64,000 nucleotides of DNA, taken from the NCBI RefSeq assembly GCF_030272615.1, contig NC_081415.1, positions 230,166,803 to 230,230,802 of the forward strand, given 5' to 3'. The notes under the pieces are model-generated. The model made no database searches and was not told the DNA's origin. It saw nothing but the letters and a program-made list of their open reading frames with translations. Below, one piece after another: positions 11,580 through 23,839 of the stretch. Within the stretch, counting starts at the first letter, position 1; every line of letters starts with the position of its first letter. Position numbers and translations under genes: made by a program. Source of the DNA: Cryptomeria japonica (Eukaryota > Streptophyta > Pinopsida > Cupressales > Cupressaceae).

Positions 11580-12829
11580 CTCTTCATGGAAACTCATGCT
11601 CCATTGCCAACACACACTCAACTATATCATCAAAGTCTTGATTACATGAGAGTGTGGGTTTCTCTACACCATCCTCCTCTCAGCACTACCATTGCTATAA
11701 CAAGCATCTATCTTACAGTTTGAAATCAAACTAAATAAAAAAACTTTCAAACATATTATCATGAAATGAAAGCAAATTAACATCATAGATAACATGATTC
11801 CATTGTACAGTATTAATAACTTAAACAACAATTTTTTTGAAAGTAATTACATCACATATTCTACTTATAATCTAGAACATACTATTCATAATGATAAAAC
11901 TGAAATAGGAAGAGATAAGATATTACTTGTATTATTGACTAATGCTGAAGTTCTAATGTCTTTTCTTTTTGAGTTGATCATTTAAAATTGGGGAGGGAAA
12001 ACATCATCAGGGCACCTTTCTACCCAACCACAGACTTTTCAGCCCCTCATGTCTACCAACTGGTAGACCCGACCCTTCACAGGGAATCCAAGAATTGGAG
12101 TCAAGATGCCATCTAAGACTGGTGTATCAACCCTATGCAACCCTAGTCGGCCACATACTTAGGCTACTCCTACTTTGCATGACCTCTGACTGAGTTGGAT
12201 ATCTGGGCTAAACAAACTGACTGATGCTACACACAAGCGACACCTTGACCAAAGGATTTGATTTATGCAAACACATAGTAAGTGTAGTCATGTTCATCAC
12301 CCTTCTCGGCTGATTATAACCATTAGTCAATTACTTTAGCCTTCACACTAGTCCTTAGCATATGACTACCTCACTCCTGTGACTTATAAGTAATTTATGG
12401 TTTAAATAATAGGACAAAGACATTCTCAAGTTCGAACTCTAATTCAGTTATGAAATTAAATAAGAATGCACTGATCAAGTTATGATCTATTAATTTAATG
12501 TTCTAAAATTGAACATTCTCAAGGCCAGGGTTACAATCCTAACAAAAGAATGAATTGCTTGTCATAGAAGATTTCACATTGCTTCACATTGTTAGACCAT
12601 CTCACTTATTTGTATATTCATTTTCATTTGTTATATAGATTGTGGAGATATTCCTAAGCTCTTGAGCTAGCTTCTAGCTCCTCTCAGGAGTTCAGAAATA
12701 TTTCTTTCTAATGGCAATACTTCATGAGCAGTAATTTTCTAAGTTGAAAACTATTCGTTGTAGTTTACTTGTCAAAATTGCTGGACAATTCTCAAAATTT
12801 AAAACTATTTTGTTTAGTTTTTCCAGCTA
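11580..12829. other. Unassigned AT-rich host sequence
   Basis: I see no gene, no repeat ends and no tandem array. Short open frames are not convincing. It is treated as intron sequence of the minus-strand host gene or as old unrecognisable repeats. Confidence 0.3.
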
Positions 12830-12834
12830 GAACT

Positions 12835-15800
12835 TGTTGACGTGGCTAAAATCATATTACTACAACTCTCTCTGGTCAACGCAGAATAGAATTTTGTTGA
12901 GTATCCTATCCTCTCTTATATAAGGAATACCTAATGTTGTTTTAGTTGATGAAAGGGGACAACCTCAAGGTTCGAAATGTAAGGTTATGATGGGATAACT
13001 CATCGGTTTGATGTGTTTTGTTGGAAACACAAGGGGCCTTACGTTTGCAACAAGGTGGTCTGCATCTAACAATGTTGCGATTCTCAAACTAGGAAATAAA
13101 ATCAAAAGGGAAGGGTTTAGGGATCCTAAGTGCAATGATAGGAATGACTAGTGCTACGGGTAGACAGATTTCCATAAACCGATTCTTGTTTCTCCAAAGA
13201 CACCTTCACAACTCGAAAAGAATAGTGCAATCTCCAAGGGGATGACAGATTTTCAAACTGGAGATACTCATCTAGGCGCCCAACTCTAGCACAACCAAAA
13301 ACGAATACATACGATTGAATTAAGCATAGGTAAGGTTCAGACTAACCATGCACGGTGACCTACAATCAGTAGGTTTCCAATGGTACGAACCTAAAATGCA
13401 TCAAATATCCCCCACATTTTGCCATTGAAATCATCGTACTTTACCTCTAACTAGCTGGAGGGAAACCATGCAAACAAAATAAAACCAAAAATAACAAACA
13501 CCAGATTCAATGTTCATATATTGATTTTAGCTATCATTATAACAATTTCTTACAACATTCTACTTTATTTCTAATCTGAAAACTACATCTAACTGCTAAC
13601 TCCTAAAAATCTAACTAATTCTAACCCCTAAAAAATCTAACCCTTTACAAGGAGAGGCATCCTGCCTTTTATAGATTTTACAATTTTGAATCAAGGGTCA
13701 AGATTAACTGCATCCAAGGGCCTTGATCTGCCTTCTAGAAACTTGGCAGCTTTAACCCATGCCTAATAACTACCATAACTCTCAACTGCCCTCTTCAACC
13801 ATTTTCCCAGCCACCTACAACTATTTGTCATTAATTCAGTCAATTTGGTAGTTGGAAATAACTGAAGCATGACTGACTTGTGTCCCTTTGTTTTGAATAT
13901 ATTGGATGGGGCCCACAAATGGTTATTTACATTAAAACAATTCAGTTTTACAACTGATTTTCTGGAATCAATTCCTGCTGTGCATTTCTGAGTATGCATA
14001 CACTTGTTGCATTCTGAGTGTTCTTTTATCTTCGGTCTTGCTGGGGGCTTCAACTTGTCGCTCCATGGTGGCGCGTTTCTTTGTGCTTCGTTTTATGCTC
14101 GGCGATGCGCTTCGCATTAGCAGTGCTCTAGGATCGTCGTTTTGATCTTGCGCTTTGCATTTTCGCTTCCCAGTGTCAATCGCGATCCTATCTTCTCGAC
14201 GTCGTCGATCTACAAACAATCAATTTCAACCTGGATTAATCATTTTGAAAAATTAAATAAATTAATTTAACAAATATTAAAGTTTTAGGCAATGTTGGGT
14301 TTTGTTTTGACGAAGATGAAATATTTTTTCTTTTAAAACAATATAACTTCCCTTTATAAAATTAGGGTTTTAAAATGTGACTTTTCAAACAAATAGGCCA
14401 AGATTTGTTTTAAATGCCCCCTTTGTCTAAATTCAGCCAAATGATGAAGGATGTGCGATTTTCTCTTCAAGTTAAAATGTCTTGCCTTTGACTTGCTATG
14501 AAATTCTGCCATTTGGTTAGAAATGAGAGGTTTCTATTTAGCAACTTTGAAGGCTTAATTCGCAAAATATGAATTTGGGCCAATTTAGCCTTTTCACACG
14601 ATTTTGGTTAGACACATTCTCACTCAATTACAAAGTTCACCCTTTTTACTTGACTCTTTGTTTATCCTAAGGGGGAAATTCGGGCTTTTGTAGAAAAATG
14701 TGAGCTTTATTTCCTTAGTTGAAATTCAGCATTTTCACCTGATTTGTGCAATTTTGAGTTTTAGCTTAAAAAATGACCTCTCTTGCAATAAAAAAAAATC
14801 GGGTATTTTGATCCATTTGGGAGAATTTTAGCATTTAAATTTTAAACGCCCTTCTCCTTTGAATGAAACTTGGCAATTTTGGCCTAAAAGAGCGAATTTT
14901 TTCTCTCTGCGATTTGTGGTTTGGTTTGCCTTTCTTGCAAAATACGAGTAAAGGCTGAATTTCATAATTTCATCTTTGTACCCTTATAAACTTGGCACTT
15001 TGGCAAAAAATGCGATTTTGTTGAGCTTCAAATGCCCATTCACTTAAACATGAAATTGCAAATTCGGTTATTTGGATTGAAATGTGCGACTTGTGTATTT
15101 CTTAACAAAATCGCCGACCTTTTGTAAAGTAAAACCGGGCCTTTTGGTTGAAGTGAGCAATTTAAATTTTCATTTTAATAAAACCCAAACCTTAATACTT
15201 CTACGAAATTGGGGGCAAATGTCGAGGCCTTTCTCGGCATTGTGAAGGCATTTGCGAGGGCATATTTTTTTTCAAGCATTGAACGCCTCCCCCATTTCTC
15301 TGTGAAACTTGGCAATTTTGGTGAAAGAGTGCGACTTTACCTTTGAAATAATTCCTCTGCACTAAGAAACTCGCATGATTTGAGACGACTTCACCTAAGG
15401 GATGTGATGTCGGGTTTATTTCTACGCCTTTCACTTTACTAATATTTGGGTTTTTTGAGGATTCGTGCGAAGTTTAGGGTATGGTTTTCTTTGCAACTTT
15501 GGGTATTCAGTTTGGGATGAGCGATTTCAAGTTTCTTATAATGCTCCTCAAAAAGCCGACCTTCTCTGATTCGATTTTTGCTTGAGAGAGTTCGGTGTGT
15601 TTTAGAAAGCCATGTACTTTAGACAAAGTTCGGCTATCTTTACAATATTGTGAACTTTACAGTAAGTTCGGCATTTTCCTCCTGGTTGAGAGGGTCGGGG
15701 TTTCACTAGCAAATGCAGAAGGGATGGCGACTTCACTTTGGTTACCCTTCGAACACCTAAAACTTGGCCTGAGATACTTTCGGCTTTCTTTCTCTTCGTA

Positions 15801-15866
15801 ACAAGTAGACTCAAGGCACGGGGGTCCCCTATCCGGGATAGGGGTGTGTGTGCGAAATGCACAACA
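12835..15866 (-). mobile_element. Giant LTR-like element 1 (3032 bp, solo)
   Basis: The ends are TGTTGACG at the left and CACAACA at the right, flanked on both sides by GAACT (12830-12834 and 15867-15871), a perfect 5-bp target duplication. Read on the minus strand it opens with TGT and a hairpin TGTGC/GCACA (15849-15863), then a palindrome CCCCTATCC/GGATAGGGG (15826-15844). A U3-like region follows (about 15780-14230) of degenerate repeated phrases such as AAACTTGGCAATTTTGG with GTGCGA boxes. Then comes an exon-like open frame (14219-13968, rich in Lys and Arg), a TATA box and about 835 bp to the end. No gag or pol. Best read as a solo LTR. Confidence 0.8.
13667..13676 (-). promoter_or_regulatory. 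TATA box of giant LTR-like element 1
   Basis: TCTATAAAAG on the minus strand, about 835 bp before the element's 3' end, matching the position of the TATA boxes in the three other complete copies. Confidence 0.5.
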
Positions 15867-15871
15867 GAACT

Positions 15872-16951
15872 ACTGCTAACTTTTTCACTGTTTGGTAAAT
15901 TTTCTAGAATAATAATTTTATAAACAGAAATATAATTATTTCCTTAGCAGTCATAATGGTATATGATTGAGAAAATCTTAGTTGGAATGTTGTTTAAATT
16001 TGGTTTCCTCTTTGAACCCTAACTCTTTTTTTTAACTTTAAAAACAAAACTTACAAAAGAACAATATCGTTCCATTAAGATAGAATGCAATCCTTCTCAT
16101 ATTAATTCGAACAATTACATGCCAATGCTAAATACATAACAGGCAGTTCTTTTATTCTTCCTCAATTATATATACCAATTCCTACTTCCATTTCCTTTTC
16201 TTTTATTCAAGAAAATTAAACTCAAAATTGCCAAGTATCTACTACAAATTATTCATTACATGACCTATTTCTACTAAATATATGTGGCTGGAAATGATAG
16301 CTTTTCACCCGCCAACCCTTCTCTGAATTTCTTCCAACTAGAACCAGTATCGTGGAGAGCTATCCTCTACCTTCTTTGTTCTGTTTTCTTCCTTCCTATT
16401 TCCACCGTATTTTTCCTTCTTAACCAAGAATAGAATGAAAATATATGAATGGCATAACTATGTTTTTCCTGTATTTATCAAAATGGAATTGAAAGTTTAT
16501 TATTCTTTTTCACATTCTACCCCACCGCCTCTCCAAAGTTTCCACATTTCTTGCAATTGTACGGTGAGGTGGCCAGAATGGTATCCAAAGCCCACCAAAT
16601 ATCTACCGCAAACTTAAAAATATTTTCCTTTCCATAGTCTTGCAATATCATAAAAGATCGAATTCCATGCTTGATATATTAATAAGTTCTTATACATGTT
16701 AATTATTTTCCCCACAATTTAAAATTGGTATAAATACCAACCAATTCCATCCTCTTTGTTCCTTAGCTTGGACATGCGTTGATTAATACTTAACGTATAA
16801 ACATGGCCCACTCTATAATCATTTAGAATTTTATAACTTATAAATATAATATATATATTTATTTATATATAAAACCATATATATATATATATACACACAC
16901 CTACTTTTCTACGTATTTTATATTCCCAACCATACATACATACATACATAC

Positions 16952-17005
<54 letters not shown>

Positions 17006-18930
17006 TTATTTGTATATATATATATTTATTTGTATATATATATATATATATTATATTTACATTTTCATTATTAAATATTTTTAAAAAGGAACATATGCTC
17101 TTATATTTTGTTCTTAATACCATTATCCACAATAAGCATCTACTTCTGAAATTAAGAGATTAAATACCAAGGTGATTAAAGACGGACAAAACCAGACCAA
17201 ACTTACCTAATAGGCTGACCTTACTGGCTAAGATTGGCTCACACAAGACTGGCTGACATCTTCCGACTTACCTTACCAGATCATAACCTACTAGGTTCAG
17301 ATGGCATTTTGATTCACAACTCTTTAGTTTCCCATACCTGATGATGCTTTACCTCCTTCTCAGAGGACGACGGTCCTACATCCACTAGCCAGATACAAAT
17401 AGTTAGCCAAAAATCCTATATACATGACATTCACTCAAACATACATATATTTTAACCTTACATATGCATCACAATTACTTATTCAATATCCAAAACGACA
17501 TGTGCATAATATGAAAGCATCATTAACATAGTTAGGGCACAAGTGGGATGTGACAATTGCCTACTCCCACAATGATTCCCTTGGCAGCGCACCCATCATA
17601 GCCTTTATCTCTGCAATCTTGTCTAGCCACTGCAACTCTCAATCACTCTCCTTTAACCTGACATTTTTTCAGCCATCTTGCTTCCTCCACTTCATTCTCT
17701 ACCCATCTTTCCTTGATGGAGAAGAAGATGGCACCTTTACCACACCTCTTGGCAACTCCCTTTAGGTCTCTACCCAAACCTGGTCTCTACTCCCAACCAT
17801 TTGCAATTCACAATAACCACAATCAATTTGCATTTTGCACTTGTCATAATGAAATTTTAATTTTTTCACTTCTGCTAAATTTTTATGTAACTTTAGCTGT
17901 ACATGACATCAAATTTTTCAAGTTTAGATATTCAAATAATGCTTCAAATTCAAGATTCACTGTTCAACATTCATTGATTCAAGTAAAGTAAAAAACTTGC
18001 CACCTAGACTTCTGTCCCAAAACACATTCCACCATCCCTTGCCATCCCCATCCCAGAAATGCCATAGAACATATTGTTTATTGAAGATAGGATGGAAAAA
18101 TTTATTATCTTAAAGTTTTTTTATCAAAATTCAATTAAATGAAAGGATGTTAGGGATATTGTGCAACATATTTGTTTGTTTGAATAGAAAAAAGAATACA
18201 AAATTCTTACAAATTAAAGATTTCACTAACAGATATTGAAAAAATCAATCTGCCATGTGATTTTTATTCATAGAAGCCTGCCTTAGTGGAAATCAACTCA
18301 AAAAAAATCTATACATACACAACAATAAGGTTGATATTTGGACACCAGATATCTCATATACAGTTACAACTTTCCTGAAATATCAGTTTATCTATGTGAA
18401 GTATTCTCACAATAAAAGAGAACATACAACACATGCAACCTATTGGTCTCAGATGCTTCTTTTGTTCAGTGTGCATTGCAAATATTTTCAAATCTCTTGG
18501 ATTGAAGAAATTTTGAATTCTAAAAGGAACTAGGATATGCATCACCTTTGACACTTTCAGGTCCTTTCATGCAAGGATAGCATCAAATGCATGAAGTAAA
18601 TATCTTTACTCTAGGATAAGCAGTAACTCATGATTCTTGATATTTAATTGCCAAAGTTGGTGGAGAATAAGCTGAGAACATTAGTACATCCCATTTACAT
18701 GAAAGTTTCCCTAAGACAGTTTGTTATGATACAGTTTTAGTGTTATATCTTTCATTTTTCTGATAATTGGGGATGCACTGGAAAATGTTTCAGCTGTATA
18801 TTTTTCAAATTGTTATAATATTTTTTGTAGTTACATCTTCAGTACCTTGTATAGGTTAGGAACAGAGTGAAACAGTAATCAGAATAGTACTGCATATTAG
18901 TTGGCATTTGGAATGCTATGGTATACTCAC
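15872..18930. other. Intron-like AT-rich sequence left of the split exon
   Basis: No gene or element boundary is identified. The stretch includes a TA/CATA microsatellite (16933-17056) and several short open frames with no family resemblance. It is read as the intron following the host exon that ends at 18931. I looked here for the next exon of the host gene and did not find it. Confidence 0.4.
16933..17056. repeat. CATA/TA microsatellite
   Basis: Runs of CATA pass into a long TA tract with interspersed TATTTATTTG. A minus-strand open frame over it (Ile/Tyr repeats) is an artefact of the repeat. Confidence 0.9.
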
Positions 18931-18946
18931 TTATCTTTTTCAACAA
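18931..18946 (-). CDS. Host DCC-family gene, 3' piece of split exon
   Basis: On the minus strand this reads LVEKD plus AA of the next codon and ends at a strong splice donor, GTGAGTAT, just left of 18931. Joined to the piece at 23840-23931, with one copy of the duplicated 5 bases removed, it gives a 108-nt exon ending ...DDISSVVLVEKD. The join is interrupted by giant LTR-like element 2 plus the duplicated target bases. The following exon is not in the window. Confidence 0.75.
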
Positions 18947-19800
18947 GTACCTGTTGACGTGTATTTTGTACACAATCATACACAGAATAAAATACCTAAA
19001 GGCATCTTATCCTCTCTTGAGAAAATAGTCTCTAACTGCTGAAGATTCGCGTAAAGGATCAGTTAGGTAGACTCCAAGGTTCTTTTAGTGGGGTCTCCAC
19101 GTGTGGACAAGCTCCAGTGGTATGATGTGATTTGCTGGAATCACAAGGGGACTTACATTGAACTTCCGATCTGCTTTGCTGGACACAGGCTCTTACTAAC
19201 TTAGATTAAAAAAAATAGAAAAAGGATAAGGGCGAAGAGAGGATCTAATCCTAATACTAAGAATGTAGGAGCAATGACTTGACCTTTTGATGAAACTCTA
19301 ACTAGGTCTTGTTTTGACATCAATGGAACATCTACACAAGACTAGTGCAATCTTCTAAGGGGAGCTTTATGATGTTCAAGTTATCACCGCAGGCATAGAT
19401 ACCATCCAAGTTGATGCATATCAATGAAGAGGCAACAAATTGAAATTGAGCTTAGGCTGAATGATTCCAGTTGACTACGCAAGGCAAGTCTGCAATCAAC
19501 AAACTGCTAGTAGTATGGATGTACGAATTCCACCATCAATCAATCACATTTCCTCCATTCATCTAATTATCTACCATCTAAGATTGAAGACTCAACAAGA
19601 AACCATGCAAATTGCAAGAAAAACGACATATTTCACCATTACTTCAATGAAAATGGAGTTTGTTTACAATCAATGGCAACAATTTCTTGCCTTGTCCTCC
19701 TATTCTACTCTCTAACTACTTTCAACTATTTACAAATCTCTCTAATTCTATCTAAAAATCTCTTTCACTCTAATTCTCCTTTTACAAATGAAATGTTTGG

Positions 19801-19810
19801 GCTTATATAG
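19801..19810 (-). promoter_or_regulatory. TATA box of giant LTR-like element 2
   Basis: CTATATAAGC on the minus strand, about 850 bp before the 3' end of the element and matched by CTATATAAGC in element 3. Confidence 0.6.
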
Positions 19811-20125
19811 TGCCCACAATACAATTTGATGGCTTAGATCAATTCAAGATCAATGGCCAAGATTTTACAATGAAAACCCTAATTAGGGTTTGTTACAACC
19901 ATTACATAACATTTAATGCTTGACCAATGATAAAATTGTATTGCTTGGACACATGTCCCTTCTAGAAAAATCGACCAATGGATAGCCGGGGTAGGTACAT
20001 CGGAGTTTGTGCCACCTTCCATGAGTTAAGTACATTGAATCTGGACATGCTGAGATGGACTTCTCTGATTGGAGAAATGATGACTAGGACGCCACCTCAT
20101 CTGACACTTGAAGCTTGCTAGATAT

Positions 20126-20319
20126 TTAATTTGATGTCGTTGAGAGGCTATCTTTGATTAACTCTTGTTCTAACTCCTTTTGTCCTTGATGTGCAGGATG
20201 ATGTACCTCGCCTTGGAACGCTGGATTGGAAGAGGTCGCCCATGTCTTGGCTTGATCGTCCTGGCGAAGACCGTCCTTGATCCGGCTTGATTTTCCTTGA
20301 AGAGACCTCCATTTGACGC
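20126..20319 (-). other. Exon-like open frame inside giant LTR-like element 2
   Basis: After an acceptor-like GTGTAG on the minus strand, a frame reads DQAKTWATSSNPAFQGEVHH and on to a stop at 20126. The matching place in element 3 (48533-48668) reads DQARTRATSSNPALQGEVHH with an in-frame 3-base length difference. Similarity is expected from common descent of the repeats, so this shows a conserved segment, not proof of a protein. No known family is recognised. It could be a small transcript exon of the element. Confidence 0.35.
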
Positions 20320-21205
20320 CTACACAACATTTCAAAATTAGTAACATGATTTTGCAATACATAACATAAATTAGAGAGCAAATTTTAGGAAACTTAATGA
20401 TAAGTCCTTTATTAATCATTTCCTAAAAACAACTGAGCTAAGGCAAAACAAAATTTCAAAATTCAAAATTAAGGCAATGACGATCAAAATTTGAAATTAA
20501 AACAAGAGATCTTGCCATACCTTACTTGAGAGCTTAACTCTAAAATGCAAAATAAAGGAATTCGCCTAGGCAAAATTTGAAATTCGATAGTCTTGATGTG
20601 ATCTTCAAAAGAACGTTCCTCTTATCAACTTCGCCACCCTTCAAGCCTTGGACGTGATCTTTTCTTCAAGTTAGCAATTTCGCCATCTTTGATATGTCTT
20701 TGACGTCCTAGGCAACTTCGCTCAAATAGAAACTTCAAGTTCGCCTCTCCTTTGGATAGTTACTAGTGCCTTCTAGCTTGAAATGAAATTCGTTCCTCCT
20801 TTGCCTTCTCCAAGTCGCATATGAGAGATGATAAATGATGATGTGAAAATGAAATAAACTACCCCTCCCTTTATAGCGCTCACACCTCTCACCACCATTT
20901 AGGCCGACTTTGTAAAAATAAAGCAATTTAAATGATTTTTAAATGAATAACAAGGGCCGACCTCCATAAAACAAATAAATACCAAGCGCTCCATTTAATT
21001 TTTTAATGAATTAATAATCAATTATTAAATGCCTTCATTTTTAATTAATAAATTCGATTTTCTTACAAGGCAAAAATAATCAATTAATACCAAGCGCTAA
21101 ATTTAAATGCCATTAATTAAATATCGATTTTCCTAGCATTTAAATAAATTCAAAAATGCGTTTGAGCGCCAAAATTTTTAAAAAACATGGAAAATATGTA
21201 CCTCA

Positions 21206-23395
21206 TCGCCCTGGTCCCTGACTAAGGGACAGGAGCGATCCATCACTTGGTCTTGATTTTTTGCACTTTTGACGTTCAAAGCCTTTAACCTCACGTTGGA
21301 ATTGGCATTTTCGCTAGGATTTTCAAACTTGAGTGACTTGTCTTGCAAATAAATGTCCCTTAGATGTGATATCGCCCTGGTCCCTTGAAGAGGGACAGGA
21401 GCGATCCTGAAGCTCTAGCCAAAACGTGTCATCTTTCATCCTTGGTTCCTCGTTCATTGCCTCTTAAAGGACGTCCTTGACCTTAGCTATCCTTGCATTG
21501 TCTTGATTTTGTCGGAACATGAGTGTTTTAGTAAAAATCGCCTTGGTCCTTGTCCAAAGGACAGGAGCGATATGAGTCCTTTAACTTAATTGATAACACT
21601 TTTACGTTCAAAACTCTTGCATATCATCTTCAAAAGACACCTTGTACCTTTTACCCCTTTGCAAAACCTTGACTTAACGTGATTTTTGAAGGAATTAGCA
21701 ACTATAATCAATATCGCTCTGGTCCCTTCCTGAGGGACAGGAGCGAACTTCAAGTCTTTGGGTTCATGCTTGCGTTCTCCAACTTGCAATCACCATCATC
21801 GTGCAAAATAAAGTTCCTTGATCCTTCGTGATCACTTGATGCTTGATAAACTTTCAAATTTTAAGCCTTCATAAGAATTTCGCTCTGGTCCCTTGGAGAG
21901 GGACAGGAGCGATTTTAGCTCTATGGGCCTTATTTCACTTTGTCACCTTCAAAACTTATATTCAACGGGTTCGTAATGTGCTCTTCTATTCATCCATGCC
22001 TTGAGATCGGTTCAAACTGTGCAAGAAAGTCATCCACAACAAAAATCGCTCTGGTCCCTTCCTGAGGGACAGGAGCGAACTTAAGCATTTTGGTCCTTTG
22101 TTGACGTTTGATAATCTTCAATTTGTCTTCAACGGGTTCGATTGACCTCCTTTCTTGCCTTCGAACATAAAATTTGCTTGATCTTTGCCTAGATCGTACC
22201 TTATGAAGAATTTCGCTCTGGTCCTTCAGTGAGGGACAGGAGCGAATTTGACCCTCTAGGCAAAACTTCATCATCTCATTGTTTTTGATCAAGTCTGGAT
22301 GCTCTATCATGCTCATTTCGTCCTTCACCATGCCTTTGATGTCTCGATTCGTCCAAACAAGGTCAGGAATGGCTCAACTAAGCATTTTCGCTCTGGTCCC
22401 TTGGTGAGGGACACGAGCGAAATTTGACTTGTCGCACTCTCGATCAGGACAATTTTAATGGAATATAACATTTAAGTATAAGTGACATTTCCTTCTATGT
22501 TTCTTCTTTCTTATACTTTAAGTTATATTCCATATATACTTTCAGGATGTTTGAGAGTGGTTTCAGACCTCCAGGAGTTATATTGCAAAATCTAGTTTTT
22601 GGAGGTTTTTTCAGTTTCCAGACTTAGTCAAATTCAGGATCAGGGCATTCCAGACTTAGCCAAATTTCAGGATCAGGACCTCACTCAAGCCGGACTTGCT
22701 ACCCTGTTGATCTCCCCGACAGCACTTCAAGTTATATTCATTTGATAAAATGTACCTCTTTGGACCTTCTCACATCGTCAAGACGTTAAAATCTTGCAAG
22801 GACAAAGCAAAATTGGATTTGTAGCTCCGGTCCTTCACTGAGGGACAGGAGCGATTTAGGCAATTAGCACTGTTATGGACGTCCCAAAAATCTTCAATTT
22901 ATATTCAACGCATTTATCTCATGTTTTTCCTTGTTTTTGAACGTAAACTTGCCTTGACCTTTGTCTGGATTTTGCATAATGAAGGAAATCGCTCTGGTCC
23001 CTGGGAGAGGGACGAGAGCTACAAGGTACCTCGCCCTGGTCCCTTGGAGAGGGACAGGAGCGATATGGTCAATATAGGTCATTCTCCTTCGTTTTTGCAT
23101 ATCAAATTATATTCATTTGGCAAAGTATCTTCCTTCGGACGTCCTCAAATCATTAAACTTTCAAAATCTTGCAAGGACAAGGCGAAATTGAATTTGTAGC
23201 TCCGGTCCTTCACTGAGGGACAGGAGCGATCTTCCCCCTGGAGGCATTTCTGTGCTCATGAAAATCTTCAATTTATATTCAATGGAAAGATCTCGCCGTT
23301 CTCCATCACTTCAAACGTAAAATTTGTCTGGACTCTGCAAGAATGATGAGATATTTGAAAACGAGCTCCCGTCCTTCACTGAGGGACAGGAGCGA
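21206..23395 (-). repeat. Array of 33-bp palindromes at about 166-bp spacing
   Basis: Thirteen copies of a 33-bp imperfect palindrome start at 21206, 21372, 21538, 21714, 21880, 22046, 22213, 22388, 22822, 22989, 23031, 23197 and 23363. Its outer arms are TCGCTC/GAGCGA and its inner arms GGTCCCT/AGGGAC. Most steps are 166 or 167 bp, some 175-176. The spacers are only weakly alike, while the palindrome is strongly kept. A gap at 22421-22821 holds a fold-back module shared with elements 3 and 4. Confidence 0.9.
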
Positions 23396-23839
23396 TTTTG
23401 CTCCTACAGGCCAAAATATCATGATTTTACACATTTTATCACTTCACAAGGCGAAAACAAATCATTTGAAATGCCTAGGATCAAAAATCAAAAAAGTCAA
23501 AATTTGGTCAAAATTACTCAATTGGACAAAATTCATGTTTCATCATCAACACTTAGACGAATTTAGACTCTGCGTCAACATTCCAATTGAAAATTAGACC
23601 ATTCTGGCGAATTCATTTCATTCAAAATTTGCATTCTAGAAAAGGAAACTCAAAAGCTCTCAAAAGCGACTGGATTCTGGTCCGAAAAGACGGTAATTAA
23701 AACCCTAAGGCTTGACCCTAAATCCAGACAACTAACAAACTAACAAAACCCTAAAAAAAAGCAAAGCGAAAACGAACAAAACGAGCAAAAAACATGGGTC
23801 CCCATTTGCAATGGGGCGATGTGTGAAAACGTCACAACA

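Larger units (their letters stand above)
18952..23839 (-). mobile_element. Giant LTR-like element 2 (4888 bp, solo) inside a host exon
   Basis: The ends are TGTTGACG (18952) and TCACAACA (23839), with GTACC on both sides (18947-18951 and 23840-23844), a perfect 5-bp target duplication. Minus-strand order: tip hairpin TGTGA/TCACA (23822-23836), palindrome CCCCATT/AATGGGG (23800-23816), array of spaced palindromes (23395-21206), a TATA-like site (about 20870), an exon-like frame (20319-20126), a TATA box (19801-19810) and about 850 bp to the end. The left end carries GTGTA-ttttg-TACAC. There is no gag or pol. It sits within the coding sequence of the host exon. Confidence 0.85.

Noticed and set aside
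16863-17132. Minus-strand open frame of Ile/Tyr repeats
   Set aside because: It is the translation of the TA/CATA microsatellite.
18354-18554. Next exon of the DCC-family gene (minus-strand frame of 66 codons)
   Set aside because: It does not show the IKSEA or PLF.RD..Y type motifs expected after VLVEKD, and has no good acceptor in phase.
21206-23395. CRISPR-like array (palindromic repeats with unique spacers)
   Set aside because: The spacing is about 166 bp, spacers are weakly alike, the context is a plant LTR-type element and there is no cas gene. It is an LTR-internal repeat.
18952-23839. DNA transposon with short inverted ends (TGTTG/CAACA)
   Set aside because: Only about five end bases are inverted. 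The TG...CA ends, 5-bp duplications and TATA position fit an LTR better. A cut-and-paste origin is not fully excluded.
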